Source of the DNA: an uncultured Clostridia bacterium
GTDB taxonomy: Bacteria > Bacillota_A > Clostridia > Oscillospirales > Oscillospiraceae
Length of the DNA: 7,265 nucleotides
Direction: 5' to 3'
Assembly (NCBI GenBank): GCA_946410505.1
Contig: CAMKAP010000101.1
Span: forward strand, 1-7,265
Shown here: piece after piece, positions 1-6,976 of the stretch
Position numbering within the stretch: position 1 is the first letter of the stretch
Layout of the letters: each line of letters opens with the position of its first letter
Translations under genes and position numbers: made by a program
Notes under the pieces: generated by a model
Databases searched by the model: none
The model's input: only the letters and a program-made list of their open reading frames with translations
Told to the model about the DNA's origin: nothing

Positions 1-1158
1 CAGAAAGCTGGAATAGACCGCGAACACAGGGATCAATCCCTGCTTTGCCATGCCGGAAACCATGGCGGCCGCATGTCCCTCCGCGATGCCCACATCGCTG
101 AAGCGCTCGGGGAAGCGCAGTGCAAAACGGTCAAGCCCCGTACCGGAGGTCATAGCCGCCGTTACCGCAGTGATCCGTTCATCCTTTTCGGCCAGAGCAC
201 AGAGGGTCTTTCCAAATACCTCGGAAAAGCTCTGACCGCCCCCGTAAATCTCGCCTGTTGCGGGATCAAAGGGGCCGACACCGTGATAACGGTCAGGATG
301 CTCCTCCGCATAGGAGCAGCCTTTGCCCTTAATGGTGATCGCATGGACGATCACGGGCTTTTTCATATCTCTGGCCCAGCGCAGGACCGTTTCCATCTGA
401 TGTACGTCATGTCCGTCAACAGGACCGAGGTATTCATAGCCCATGGCGGAGAACATATTTTCCGGCAGGAGCTTTCCTTTGACCCATTCCTTGGCCCTGT
501 GATTGAAGTTGTAAAGAGAGGGCATACCGTAAAACAGTTGGCGATAGCCCTGTTTAAAATGCATGTAGCTGGGCTTTACACGCAGCTTCTGCAGAAGGCT
601 GGCAGTGCCTCCCACATTCATGTCGATCGACATGTTATTGTCATTCAGGAGAATTACCATGGGTTCCCCGCTGGCTGCGGCAGACACAAGCCCCTCATAC
701 GAAAGGCCGCCTGTCAACGCGCCGTCGCCGATAAAAGCCACTACATCGTAATCTTGATGCAGCAGCGTTCTGGCCTTGGCCATACCGAGGGCAACAGATA
801 CGGAGTTGGAAGCGTGGCCCGCGATAAAGGCGTCGTCAGCACTCTCATGGGGTTTGGGGAAACCGGAGATGCCGCCGTACTGACGCAGCGTGGAAAAACG
901 CTCTTTTCTGCCAGTAATGATTTTGTGGACGTAGCACTGGTGTCCCACGTCGAAAACCAGGCGGTCCGCCGCTGTGTTATACACGCGGTGCAGAGCAACG
1001 GTCAGCTCTACCGCGCCCAGGTTTGAGGCGAGATGCCCGCCGGTTTTGGATACGTTTTCGATGAGAAATGCCCGAAGCTCCGCACACAGGGGCTCCAGCT
1101 CATCTTCGCTCAGTTTTTTGATGTCAGCGGAAGTGTGTATCTTATCTAATATACTCAC
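1..1158 (-). CDS. dxs: 1-deoxy-D-xylulose-5-phosphate synthase, 3' end cut by window edge
   Basis: Dxs is a cytoplasmic thiamine-diphosphate enzyme. It condenses pyruvate with glyceraldehyde 3-phosphate to give DXP, the first step of the MEP isoprenoid pathway. The window holds 386 codons of a protein normally about 620 residues long; the frame is open to the left edge. Family motifs are clear: SKTGGHLASNLG with His42, the ThDP/Mg site GDGALTGG (144-151) followed by NDN (172-174), LGPVDGHD, and the start of the pyrimidine-binding domain with DVGIAEGHA, whose Glu360 corresponds to the catalytic Glu of the family. The rest of that domain and the C-terminal domain lie outside the window. I chose the GTG at 1158 because GGGAG (1164-1168) sits 5 bases upstream and the protein then begins VSILDKI, a typical Dxs N-terminus. 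An ATG at 1170 would add four residues but has only a weak AGGG upstream. It follows ispA by 23 bases and is the last operon gene visible. Confidence 0.95.
   Translation of the reverse strand, partial: MSILDKIHTSADIKKLSEDELEPLCAELRAFLIENVSKTGGHLASNLGAVELTVALHRVYNTAADRLVFDVGHQCYVHKIITGRKERFSTLRQYGGISGFPKPHESADDAFIAGHASNSVSVALGMAKARTLLHQDYDVVAFIGDGALTGGLSYEGLVSAAASGEPMVILLNDNNMSIDMNVGGTASLLQKLRVKPSYMHFKQGYRQLFYGMPSLYNFNHRAKEWVKGKLLPENMFSAMGYEYLGPVDGHDVHQMETVLRWARDMKKPVIVHAITIKGKGCSYAEEHPDRYHGVGPFDPATGEIYGGGQSFSEVFGKTLCALAEKDERITAVTAAMTSGTGLDRFALRFPERFSDVGIAEGHAAAMVSGMAKQGLIPVFAVYSSFL
619..634. repeat. Perfect 16-bp palindrome inside dxs
   Basis: CATGTCGATCGACATG reads identically on both strands. 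It lies in the codons for the NMSIDMN segment just after the ThDP-binding NDN motif. Nothing else marks it as a site, and it may be a by-product of codon choice. Confidence 0.45.
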
Positions 1159-1181
1159 AAATACTCCCATCCGGCCCTGTT

Positions 1182-2048
1182 TCAGTTGCGTCTGGTCGCC
1201 ATGGAGTCTGCCAGCTCGCAGAGGAAATCACAGTTGTCAAAGCATTCCCGCAGCGCCTGCTTGGCAGTCTCGGTCAGCTTGTTGACCATCTCAGCACACT
1301 TTTCCTCCCCGTAGAGGGCCATGAATGTATTTTTCTGTTCCTGTGCGTCGGAGCCGATCGGCTTTCCCAGCTCCTGTTCTGTGGAGAGCACGTCCAGCAT
1401 ATCGTCACGAATCTGAAAGGCAAGTCCAACCGCGGAGGCATAACGCGCGGCACAGTCGAGCATCTCCTCATCTCCGCCTGCAGCCGCAACGCCCATCTGG
1501 CATGCGGCAATCAGCAGAGCGGAAGTCTTGCGGTTATTAATATCATTGAGCTGCTTTGCGCTGAGGATCTGCCCTTCCCAGAGCATATCCATGTACTGCC
1601 CGCCGCAGATCCCGTCCAGGCCGGCGGCACCTGCGAGGATCTCGGCACAGGCGGCCTTCCTGGCCGCAGGGAGATCGCAGCGCAGAATGGTCCCGAAAGC
1701 CTCTGCCTGCAGACAGTCCCCGGCAAGCGTTGCCGTGCATTCCCCATAGACCTTGTGATTGGTCGGCCTGCCCCGGCGCAGATCGTCGTTGTCCATGCAG
1801 GGCAGATCATCATGGATCAGGCTGTAGGTGTGAAGCATTTCCACCGCGCAGGCAACCGGCATCGCGGCCTTTACATCGCCGCCGGCAATGCGGCAAAACT
1901 CAAGCACCAGCATGGGGCGAACGCGTTTTCCGCCTGCCAGCAGGCTGTAGCGCATGGCTTCTGCAAGACCGCTGAACGGAAAGCCATCCGCACGGAAATA
2001 GTCCTCCAGCGCCTCATCAACTGCATTTTTATATTCCTTTGCCGTCAT
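1182..2048 (-). CDS. ispA: Polyprenyl (farnesyl-diphosphate type) synthase
   Basis: This is a short-chain all-trans polyprenyl synthase that joins isopentenyl diphosphate to allylic diphosphates in the cytoplasm. The 288 residues match the usual length. The substrate-binding GGKRVRP is at 39-45. The first Asp-rich motif is DDLPCMDNDD (80-89), where the DDxxxxD spacing is the bacterial FPP/GPP-synthase type. The second is DDMLD (215-219), followed by ELGKPIGSD (226-234). In the first motif an Asn replaces one of the run of Asp residues (DNDD rather than DDDD), but D80, D81 and D86 are kept. The start is the ATG at 2048: GAGGAAG lies 6 bases upstream and the codon comes one base after the xseB stop (TGATATG). 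An ATG 45 bases further upstream would overlap xseB and lacks this site. Product chain length (C10, C15 or C20) cannot be fixed from sequence alone; C15 is most likely. Placement directly before dxs groups two isoprenoid steps. Confidence 0.95.
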   Translation of the reverse strand: MTAKEYKNAVDEALEDYFRADGFPFSGLAEAMRYSLLAGGKRVRPMLVLEFCRIAGGDVKAAMPVACAVEMLHTYSLIHDDLPCMDNDDLRRGRPTNHKVYGECTATLAGDCLQAEAFGTILRCDLPAARKAACAEILAGAAGLDGICGGQYMDMLWEGQILSAKQLNDINNRKTSALLIAACQMGVAAAGGDEEMLDCAARYASAVGLAFQIRDDMLDVLSTEQELGKPIGSDAQEQKNTFMALYGEEKCAEMVNKLTETAKQALRECFDNCDFLCELADSMATRRN

Positions 2049-2049
2049 A

Positions 2050-2280
2050 TCAGTCTTCCTCAAAAGGCAGCTCTTCGGGCTTTCGATCGGCACCCTTGCG
2101 AAGTTTTACGACCTTCTGCTCCGCCTCATCCAGCATTTTCGAGGCGGAAGAGAGCAGCGCAGTCCCTTCTTCAAACAGAGTCAGCGAATCGCTCAGGGGC
2201 AGATCGCCCTTTTCCAGATGCCGAACGATCTCCTCCAGGCGCAAGAGGGATTCTTCAAAGCTCAGTTTTTTTCCTGCCAT
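2050..2280 (-). CDS. xseB: Exodeoxyribonuclease VII small subunit
   Basis: XseB is the small helical subunit that binds several copies per XseA to form exonuclease VII, which degrades single-stranded DNA to oligonucleotides. The 76-residue protein is the normal size. It has the family signature LSFEESLLRLEEIV, the turn LEKGDLPLSDSL, and LFEEGTALL followed by a second amphipathic helix. It ends in an acidic tail (PEELPFEED). Two in-frame ATGs exist, at 2286 and 2280. The AAGGAG at 2288-2293 is only 1 base from the first and 7 bases from the second, so I chose 2280. From that start the gene begins two bases after the xseA stop; from the upstream ATG it would overlap it as ATGA. Either way the two subunits are translationally linked, which fits the need for excess small subunit. 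Confidence 0.94.
   Translation of the reverse strand: MAGKKLSFEESLLRLEEIVRHLEKGDLPLSDSLTLFEEGTALLSSASKMLDEAEQKVVKLRKGADRKPEELPFEED
2055..2061 (-). promoter_or_regulatory. Ribosome binding site deciding the ispA start
   Basis: Minus-strand GAGGAAG, encoded within the acidic C-terminal tail of xseB, is 6 bases before the ATG at 2048. It favours this start over the ATG at 2093. Confidence 0.7.
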
Positions 2281-2282
2281 AC

Positions 2283-3491
<1,209 letters not shown>

Positions 3492-3494
3492 GCT

Positions 3495-3989
3495 TTACTC
3501 CTGCATGTCCGTCGTGTCCGATGTCTCTTTCGCCGTTGTACTGACGCCGTACTCTCCGCGCATGATTCCGCCGAGAACACCGTTTACAAAAGAGACGGTA
3601 TCCGGCTCGTCATACCCTTTGCAGAGCTCGACCGCTTCATTGATGGCGGCAGCGTTAGGGATATCGTCCATATAAAGGATCTCGCACACCGCGCAGCGGA
3701 GGACCGCCAGAGCAGTTCTGGAGATGCGGGACACACGCCAGCCTTTGGCATAGCGCTCGATCAGAGCGTCGATCTCCTCACGATGTTCCGCCGTGAGCGA
3801 GGTGAGCCGATGAATATAGGCCCGCTGCTGCTCGTCCGGGTATTCCCGGAAAAGCTCCTGTTCCTGTGCCAGGCTATCATAATACTCAGGGTCAAAAAAA
3901 CGCTCCTCCAGCTCCTGCGGCTCCAGCTGCGCAGAAGCTGCCGCAAAGCACAGCTGAATTGCGATTTCTCTGGCTGCGGTTCTTGTCAT
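3495..3989 (-). CDS. nusB: Transcription antitermination factor NusB
   Basis: NusB is an all-helical RNA-binding protein that pairs with NusE (S10) on boxA RNA to support antitermination of rRNA transcription. The N-terminus TRTAAREIAIQLCF is the family's first helix. The C-terminal half carries RISRTALAVLRCAVCEILY, MDDIPNAAAINEAVELCK and FVNGVLG, which are the most conserved NusB blocks. At 164 residues it is longer than the 139-residue Escherichia coli protein. The extra sequence is mainly a Glu/Gln/Tyr-rich segment at about 22-58, plus a polar Thr/Ser tail after residue 145. The ATG at 3989 has GGAGG (3998-4002) 8 bases upstream, in the gap to the preceding Asp23 gene, whose stop is 18 bases away. 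Confidence 0.94.
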   Translation of the reverse strand: MTRTAAREIAIQLCFAAASAQLEPQELEERFFDPEYYDSLAQEQELFREYPDEQQRAYIHRLTSLTAEHREEIDALIERYAKGWRVSRISRTALAVLRCAVCEILYMDDIPNAAAINEAVELCKGYDEPDTVSFVNGVLGGIMRGEYGVSTTAKETSDTTDMQE

Positions 3990-4007
3990 GCTCTTGTCCT
4001 CCGCTGA

Positions 4008-4370
4008 TTATTTATCAAATGCGATGCCGGAAACATGCACATTTACTTCCGCCTTCTGAATGCCGGTGGCAGCTGAAACGGTGTTGAGCGCTTTCTCCTG
4101 CACGGCACGGGCCACCTGAACGATATTGCTGCCGTAAGAGACGGTGATGATCGTATCCACGACCACCTTATCATTGATAAACTGCACCTTGACGCCCCGG
4201 GTCAGCGTCTTGATGCCGATCAGCTCGGCAATCTCCGCCCCGGCGGTATTGGACAGCCCGGCAACGCCCTCCACATCCATAACAGCGGAACGGACCATGC
4301 CGGCGATCACATCTTCGGAAATATTGATGCTGCCATTTTCTTCCTGGCAGGTAATATAATTCTCGGCCAT
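4008..4370 (-). CDS. yqhY: Asp23/Gls24 family protein, YqhY-like
   Basis: This 120-residue protein belongs to the Asp23/Gls24 (DUF322) family, with the typical GSINISEDVIAGMVRSAV (13-30), EGVAGL, GVKVQFINDKVVVDTIITVSYG and a C-terminal VNVHVSGIAF. No signal peptide or membrane segment is visible, so it is probably cytoplasmic. The exact function is unsettled. Family members are linked to envelope stress and, for Bacillus YqhY, to fatty-acid (acetyl-CoA carboxylase) control. The symbol rests on position: it lies between the spoIIIA operon and nusB, as yqhY does in B. subtilis, except that accB and accC are absent here. The ATG at 4370 has a strong site, AAGGAGGG (4378-4385), 7 bases upstream. 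It is the first gene after the terminator and promoter candidate, so it should lead the housekeeping operon. Confidence 0.9.
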   Translation of the reverse strand: MAENYITCQEENGSINISEDVIAGMVRSAVMDVEGVAGLSNTAGAEIAELIGIKTLTRGVKVQFINDKVVVDTIITVSYGSNIVQVARAVQEKALNTVSAATGIQKAEVNVHVSGIAFDK

Positions 4371-4377
4371 AGGTATA

Positions 4378-4385
4378 CCCTCCTT
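4378..4385 (-). promoter_or_regulatory. Strong ribosome binding site of the yqhY-like gene
   Basis: Minus-strand AAGGAGGG is a near-perfect anti-16S match, with a 7-base spacer to the ATG at 4370. It is the strongest site in the window and supports 4370 as the start of the operon's first gene. Confidence 0.8.
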
Positions 4386-4399
4386 ATTCTAGTCAGGGT

Positions 4400-4433
4400 A
4401 TTGTATCACGATATGCGAAAAAAAGAAAGACAA
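4400..4433 (-). promoter_or_regulatory. Candidate extended -10 vegetative promoter for the yqhY-nusB-xseAB-ispA-dxs operon
   Basis: Read on the minus strand, TGATACAAT occupies 4408 to 4400. This is TACAAT (one mismatch to TATAAT) with the TGn extension typical of promoters that tolerate a poor -35. A TTGTCT at 4433-4428 is 22 bases upstream, too far for an ideal -35; at 17 bases the sequence is only TTTCTT. A start near 4392-4394 would give a leader of roughly 22-25 bases that ends in the strong ribosome binding site. The surrounding AT-rich stretch contrasts with the GC-rich genes. This is inference from consensus matching only. Confidence 0.5.
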
Positions 4434-4470
4434 TATGCATAAACTTTTGTATATTTTCTTTCAAACAGAA

Positions 4471-4506
4471 TTGCCCGACAAAGCAATTTGTGGCTTCGTC
4501 GGGCAA
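4471..4506 (-). terminator. Rho-independent terminator of the spoIIIA operon
   Basis: A stem with 14-base arms (4471-4484 and 4493-4506) and an 8-base loop begins six bases after the spoIIIAH stop. The arms are TTGCCCGACAAAGC and GCTTCGTCGGGCAA on the plus strand. They are perfectly complementary except for one position, which can form a G-T/G-U pair. On the minus strand the stem is followed by TTCTGTTTGA, a moderate T-rich tract. On the plus strand it is followed by GGAAGATCAG, so the signal points in the direction of spoIIIA transcription. Some read-through is possible because the T tract is interrupted. Confidence 0.82.
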
Positions 4507-4512
4507 GGAAGA

Positions 4513-5052
4513 TCAGGCGCGGACTTCGATGATGTTGAGCTGCGCCGCAGCATATTCAGTTTCCGAACAGATAATATCCGTAACCCGGGCTACGGCTTCT
4601 TCGCTCAATCCCTCGGTCGGCGCGGGAACTGCGACCGTGACCGCATCGTTTCCGATGTATACCACGCAGTCCGCAAAATCCTTGGCGATCAGCAGGTTTT
4701 CAATCTGCGATTCTTTCATGGAGCTGGTTGCCATGGCTGAGATTGCGTTTACCGCACCGTCAATGGTTTCCTGGGACGCGGTTTCCGCGGTAGCTGCTGC
4801 CTGCAGAAGCTGCAGGGCCTCGTCTCTGGACACCTGGCGCGTCAAACGCGCCTGTGCAAAATACTCCGCCGCAGAGGCAGGGACCTTTTCCGAACTCTCC
4901 GCGTTTGCCATACGCATAGCCGTATCCTCTGCCAGCACCATCTCCGCATCCGGTGTGCCCCATCTCTTATTGTACGACCAGTTGAGCGCTACGGCGGCAC
5001 AGACGAAAACCAGCACCGCCATCATCGTAAGATTCCGTTTCCTGTTTTTCAT
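4513..5052 (-). CDS. spoIIIAH: Stage III sporulation protein AH
   Basis: SpoIIIAH is made in the mother cell and placed in the outer forespore membrane. Its extracellular domain binds forespore SpoIIQ to form the channel connecting the two cells. The 179-residue protein has a basic N-terminus (KNRKRN), one membrane segment at about 8-24, a linker, and a C-terminal YscJ/FliF-like ring-building domain. The conserved helix YFAQARLTRQVSRDEAL is at 64-80, followed by IENLLIAKDFADCVVYI and a strand-rich end. B. subtilis SpoIIIAH is 218 residues, so this version is shorter, mostly in the linker and tail. The start at 5052 has GGAGG (5061-5065) 8 bases upstream, inside the last codons of spoIIIAG, and lies four bases after that gene's stop. 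An upstream ATG at 5073 is less likely. It is the last gene before the terminator. Confidence 0.92.
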   Translation of the reverse strand: MKNRKRNLTMMAVLVFVCAAVALNWSYNKRWGTPDAEMVLAEDTAMRMANAESSEKVPASAAEYFAQARLTRQVSRDEALQLLQAAATAETASQETIDGAVNAISAMATSSMKESQIENLLIAKDFADCVVYIGNDAVTVAVPAPTEGLSEEAVARVTDIICSETEYAAAQLNIIEVRA

Positions 5053-5056
5053 ACAC

Positions 5057-5392
5057 TTATCCTCCCCTTCCATGCCCGGTCATTTTTAAGATTGTGATAT
5101 GATCCGCCGTAAAGCCGGTATAAGACCGGATCGCCTGAAGCAGCGCGAGCTTTACGGCGGGATCGTCCGCGCCCTCGCAGACGACTACGATCCCGGAGTC
5201 TGAAAGAACAAGCACGCTCTCCCCTACTCCTTCAGCCTTTGAAAGAAGCTGAGCAAAGTTCTCCCCCTGCTCTGCTTCTCCCGTGGGAGAACGCACGCCT
5301 CCCGGGAGAAGCATCAGCAGCACACCGATCCCCAGCACCAGCAGCGGGTATTTGAATTTATCCAAAGCCTTCTGCGTTTTCTTCCAATCCAT
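5057..5392 (-). CDS. spoIIIAG: Stage III sporulation protein AG, compact form
   Basis: SpoIIIAG forms a large ring in the intermembrane space as part of the SpoIIIA-SpoIIQ channel. From the ATG at 5392 the protein has 111 residues: a basic amphipathic start (DWKKTQKALDKFKY), a membrane segment at about 16-30, a short linker, and a ring-building domain at about 45-105. That domain includes ENFAQLLSKAEGVGESVLVL, IVVVCEGADDPAVKLALLQA and a final strand ITILKM. The motif VVVCEGADDPAV is the family signature. B. subtilis SpoIIIAG is 229 residues and has a long insertion between the first strand and this signature. Here they are separated by only SDSG. The start overlaps spoIIIAF by 35 bases. GGTGG lies 6 bases upstream, and the membrane segment then falls where the family has it. 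A GTG at 5479 would give 140 residues but overlap spoIIIAF by 122 bases. Confidence 0.88.
   Translation of the reverse strand: MDWKKTQKALDKFKYPLLVLGIGVLLMLLPGGVRSPTGEAEQGENFAQLLSKAEGVGESVLVLSDSGIVVVCEGADDPAVKLALLQAIRSYTGFTADHITILKMTGHGRGG
5061..5067 (-). promoter_or_regulatory. Ribosome binding site deciding the spoIIIAH start
   Basis: Minus-strand GGGGAGG ends 8 bases before the ATG at 5052. It is encoded by the terminal Gly-Arg-Gly-Gly codons of spoIIIAG, so that odd glycine-rich tail may exist mainly to carry this site. Confidence 0.7.
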
Positions 5393-5870
5393 CCTCTTCC
5401 ACCCACTGCTGCCTTTCAACGGGGATCCCCAGCTCCGCCTCAAGCTCTCTTTGAAACGCCGCCCGTTCCCTTGTGTCACCGCTCCCGGTCATACGCAGGC
5501 TCGAGGGCAGCCAGTAGCCTTCTGTCTGCCAGCGCATTTCGATGCTCATCGAGCGGATCGTGATGCCTCTCTGCTCTGCTTTGTTCAGAATATATGTGCG
5601 AAGCTCCTGTTCTATGACGATCCTGTCCATCCGCTGTTTCTGATCCTCTGCATTTTGTGAGAAGCGGCGCTCGTACTCCTGTATGCCGGCGAAACGATCC
5701 AATACTCCGCCGGTCTTCATCCCGCCGAAAAATGAGAAGATCGACCCCAGGAGGACAGCACTCACAAGCACGCTCAGTATGCGCCGGACTGTCCCCTCCG
5801 GGGTAACACGGAGAGCCGCACCGCAGAACACCGCCAATACGCAAAAACGATGCAGGGCTTCCGTCATCAT
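5358..5870 (-). CDS. spoIIIAF: Stage III sporulation protein AF
   Basis: SpoIIIAF is a membrane component of the mother-cell half of the sporulation channel. The 170 residues start with two hydrophobic segments (about 8-22 and 30-48) separated by RVTPEGTVRR. A charged, probably coiled helix follows (about 60-100, YERRFSQNAEDQKQRM and IEQELRTYI), then a C-terminal alpha/beta region (about 100-155) with RGITIRSMSIEMRW and FQRELEAELGIPVE, matching the family's ring-building fold. B. subtilis SpoIIIAF is 206 residues. The first hydrophobic segment is short and only moderately hydrophobic. Two adjacent ATGs (5870 and 5867) overlap the spoIIIAE stop. A GGTGA lies 4 bases from the first and 7 from the second, so the true start could be one codon later. 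Assignment rests on position, topology and domain pattern, as the family is poorly conserved. Confidence 0.87.
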   Translation of the reverse strand: MMTEALHRFCVLAVFCGAALRVTPEGTVRRILSVLVSAVLLGSIFSFFGGMKTGGVLDRFAGIQEYERRFSQNAEDQKQRMDRIVIEQELRTYILNKAEQRGITIRSMSIEMRWQTEGYWLPSSLRMTGSGDTRERAAFQRELEAELGIPVERQQWVEEDGLEENAEGFG

Positions 5871-6976
5871 CCCGTCACCGCCCGCATTCCGGCCGCCAGT
5901 GAAAAAAGCAGCATGACCATATCACAGCCTACAAGTCCCAGCAGCATGCCGAACACGGAAGACAACTGCTCCAAAAGCCGCGCAAGCCTCCCGTCGGGCA
6001 GAATTTCCGCCAGGGTTGCTGCAGCGCGAAGAAGGAGCATTTTCAAAAGCAGGAACACAAACGGCCCCATGGACAGACTGCATACGGCGATGATCGCAAA
6101 TACGCCCGCGGTATTGCGCACAACTGCCGCAGCAGACAAGATAGCAGCGGCAGAGTCCGAGAGAATGCCGCCCACAACAGGAAGGACAGAGGAAATAACA
6201 GTCCGCGCGGCCTTTACGGCTGCGGCGTCGGCGCTCCCGCTCACAAGACCCGTGAGACTCACATAAGAACAAAAACCCGCCGTCAGCAAGCCCATGGCAT
6301 TCACAGCAGCAAAGCGAAGCAAACGCTGCAGAGCGGAGACAATGCTGTTCTGACAGAGGCAGGCAGAGAGCGCGAGCGCCAGATAGGCGCAAATAAGGGG
6401 CAGAAGCAGACGCTGCGAAAGCGTAAGCATTACTTCGATCACAAAGCAGGAGGCAGCATATTTTATCGGTGCGGAGCTCGCAGCCCCCGCTGCCGCGGCA
6501 GCGGTATAGATTACAGGGAGTGATGCGCGAGAGTAATCGGACAACTGCCCAAGCAGAGAAAGCGCCTGATGGATCCCGCTTTCCCAGTCTCCCGCGATCA
6601 CGGATGCCGCTGCACAGCAGGCGGCGATGGATATGCCCTCCCGCGCTGCTTTGTTGTCCGTCACGGCATCCGCCAGTGCGCAGAGAAGTGCGATACTGCT
6701 CAGATATACCGCAAAGGAAAGCTGCCTGTGAAACTCATCTGCCAGCCGCTGCTTTCCTGCCTCCCATAGCCGTTTCAGGGCACCCTCGGCATCATAGCCG
6801 GCAGTTGCCGGCGTCCTGCCGGTGATCTGTATCTGTTCCTGATTCAGTCCCTCTGTGAGCTCCGAGACTCCGAGTTCCTCGCTGATCTGATCGGAATTTG
6901 AAGCTGCAAAGGCGTCCGTATGCTCGAAAAACAAAAAACACATAATGCACAGTAAGAGGGATAGCAGCTTCTTCAA
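5867..6976 (-). CDS. spoIIIAE: Stage III sporulation protein AE, TTG start
   Basis: SpoIIIAE is the large polytopic membrane protein of the spoIIIA operon, thought to form part of the mother-cell membrane base of the SpoIIIA-SpoIIQ channel. It has 369 residues, close to the family length. It begins with a signal peptide (KKLLSLLLCIMCFLFF, likely cleavage after AFA at about residue 24). A polar region follows (25-85) with ELGVSELTEGLNQEQ, then about seven or eight membrane segments (near 88-104, 113-129, 152-168, 176-204, 222-243, 262-284, 288-310 and 334-358). The most typical block is VKAARTVISSVLPVVGGILSD at 254-274. Twelve cysteines are scattered through it, including two in the signal peptide. 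The start is TTG at 6976: GGAGG (6983-6987) lies 6 bases upstream and no ATG or GTG fits. The TTG overlaps the spoIIIAD stop (TTGA). Confidence 0.95.
   Translation of the reverse strand: MKKLLSLLLCIMCFLFFEHTDAFAASNSDQISEELGVSELTEGLNQEQIQITGRTPATAGYDAEGALKRLWEAGKQRLADEFHRQLSFAVYLSSIALLCALADAVTDNKAAREGISIAACCAAASVIAGDWESGIHQALSLLGQLSDYSRASLPVIYTAAAAAGAASSAPIKYAASCFVIEVMLTLSQRLLLPLICAYLALALSACLCQNSIVSALQRLLRFAAVNAMGLLTAGFCSYVSLTGLVSGSADAAAVKAARTVISSVLPVVGGILSDSAAAILSAAAVVRNTAGVFAIIAVCSLSMGPFVFLLLKMLLLRAAATLAEILPDGRLARLLEQLSSVFGMLLGLVGCDMVMLLFSLAAGMRAVTG

Noticed and set aside
73..1026. Plus-strand open frame of about 317 codons opposite dxs
   Set aside because: It is in the codon-aligned antisense register of dxs, which has unmistakable ThDP-enzyme motifs on the minus strand. 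The frame is a by-product of codon usage.
4436..4464. Second promoter candidate on the minus strand: TTGAAA (4464-4459), 17 bases, TATGCA (4441-4436)
   Set aside because: The -35 is good and the spacing ideal, but the -10 matches only the first three bases of TATAAT and lacks the important final T. The extended -10 at 4400-4408 is a better candidate.
5053..5073. Upstream ATG (5073) for spoIIIAH adding seven residues
   Set aside because: It would overlap spoIIIAG, and the strong GGAGG at 5061-5065 fits the ATG at 5052.
5393..5479. GTG at 5479 as the start of spoIIIAG
   Set aside because: It would overlap spoIIIAF by 122 bases and add 29 residues before the basic start and membrane segment that normally begin the protein.
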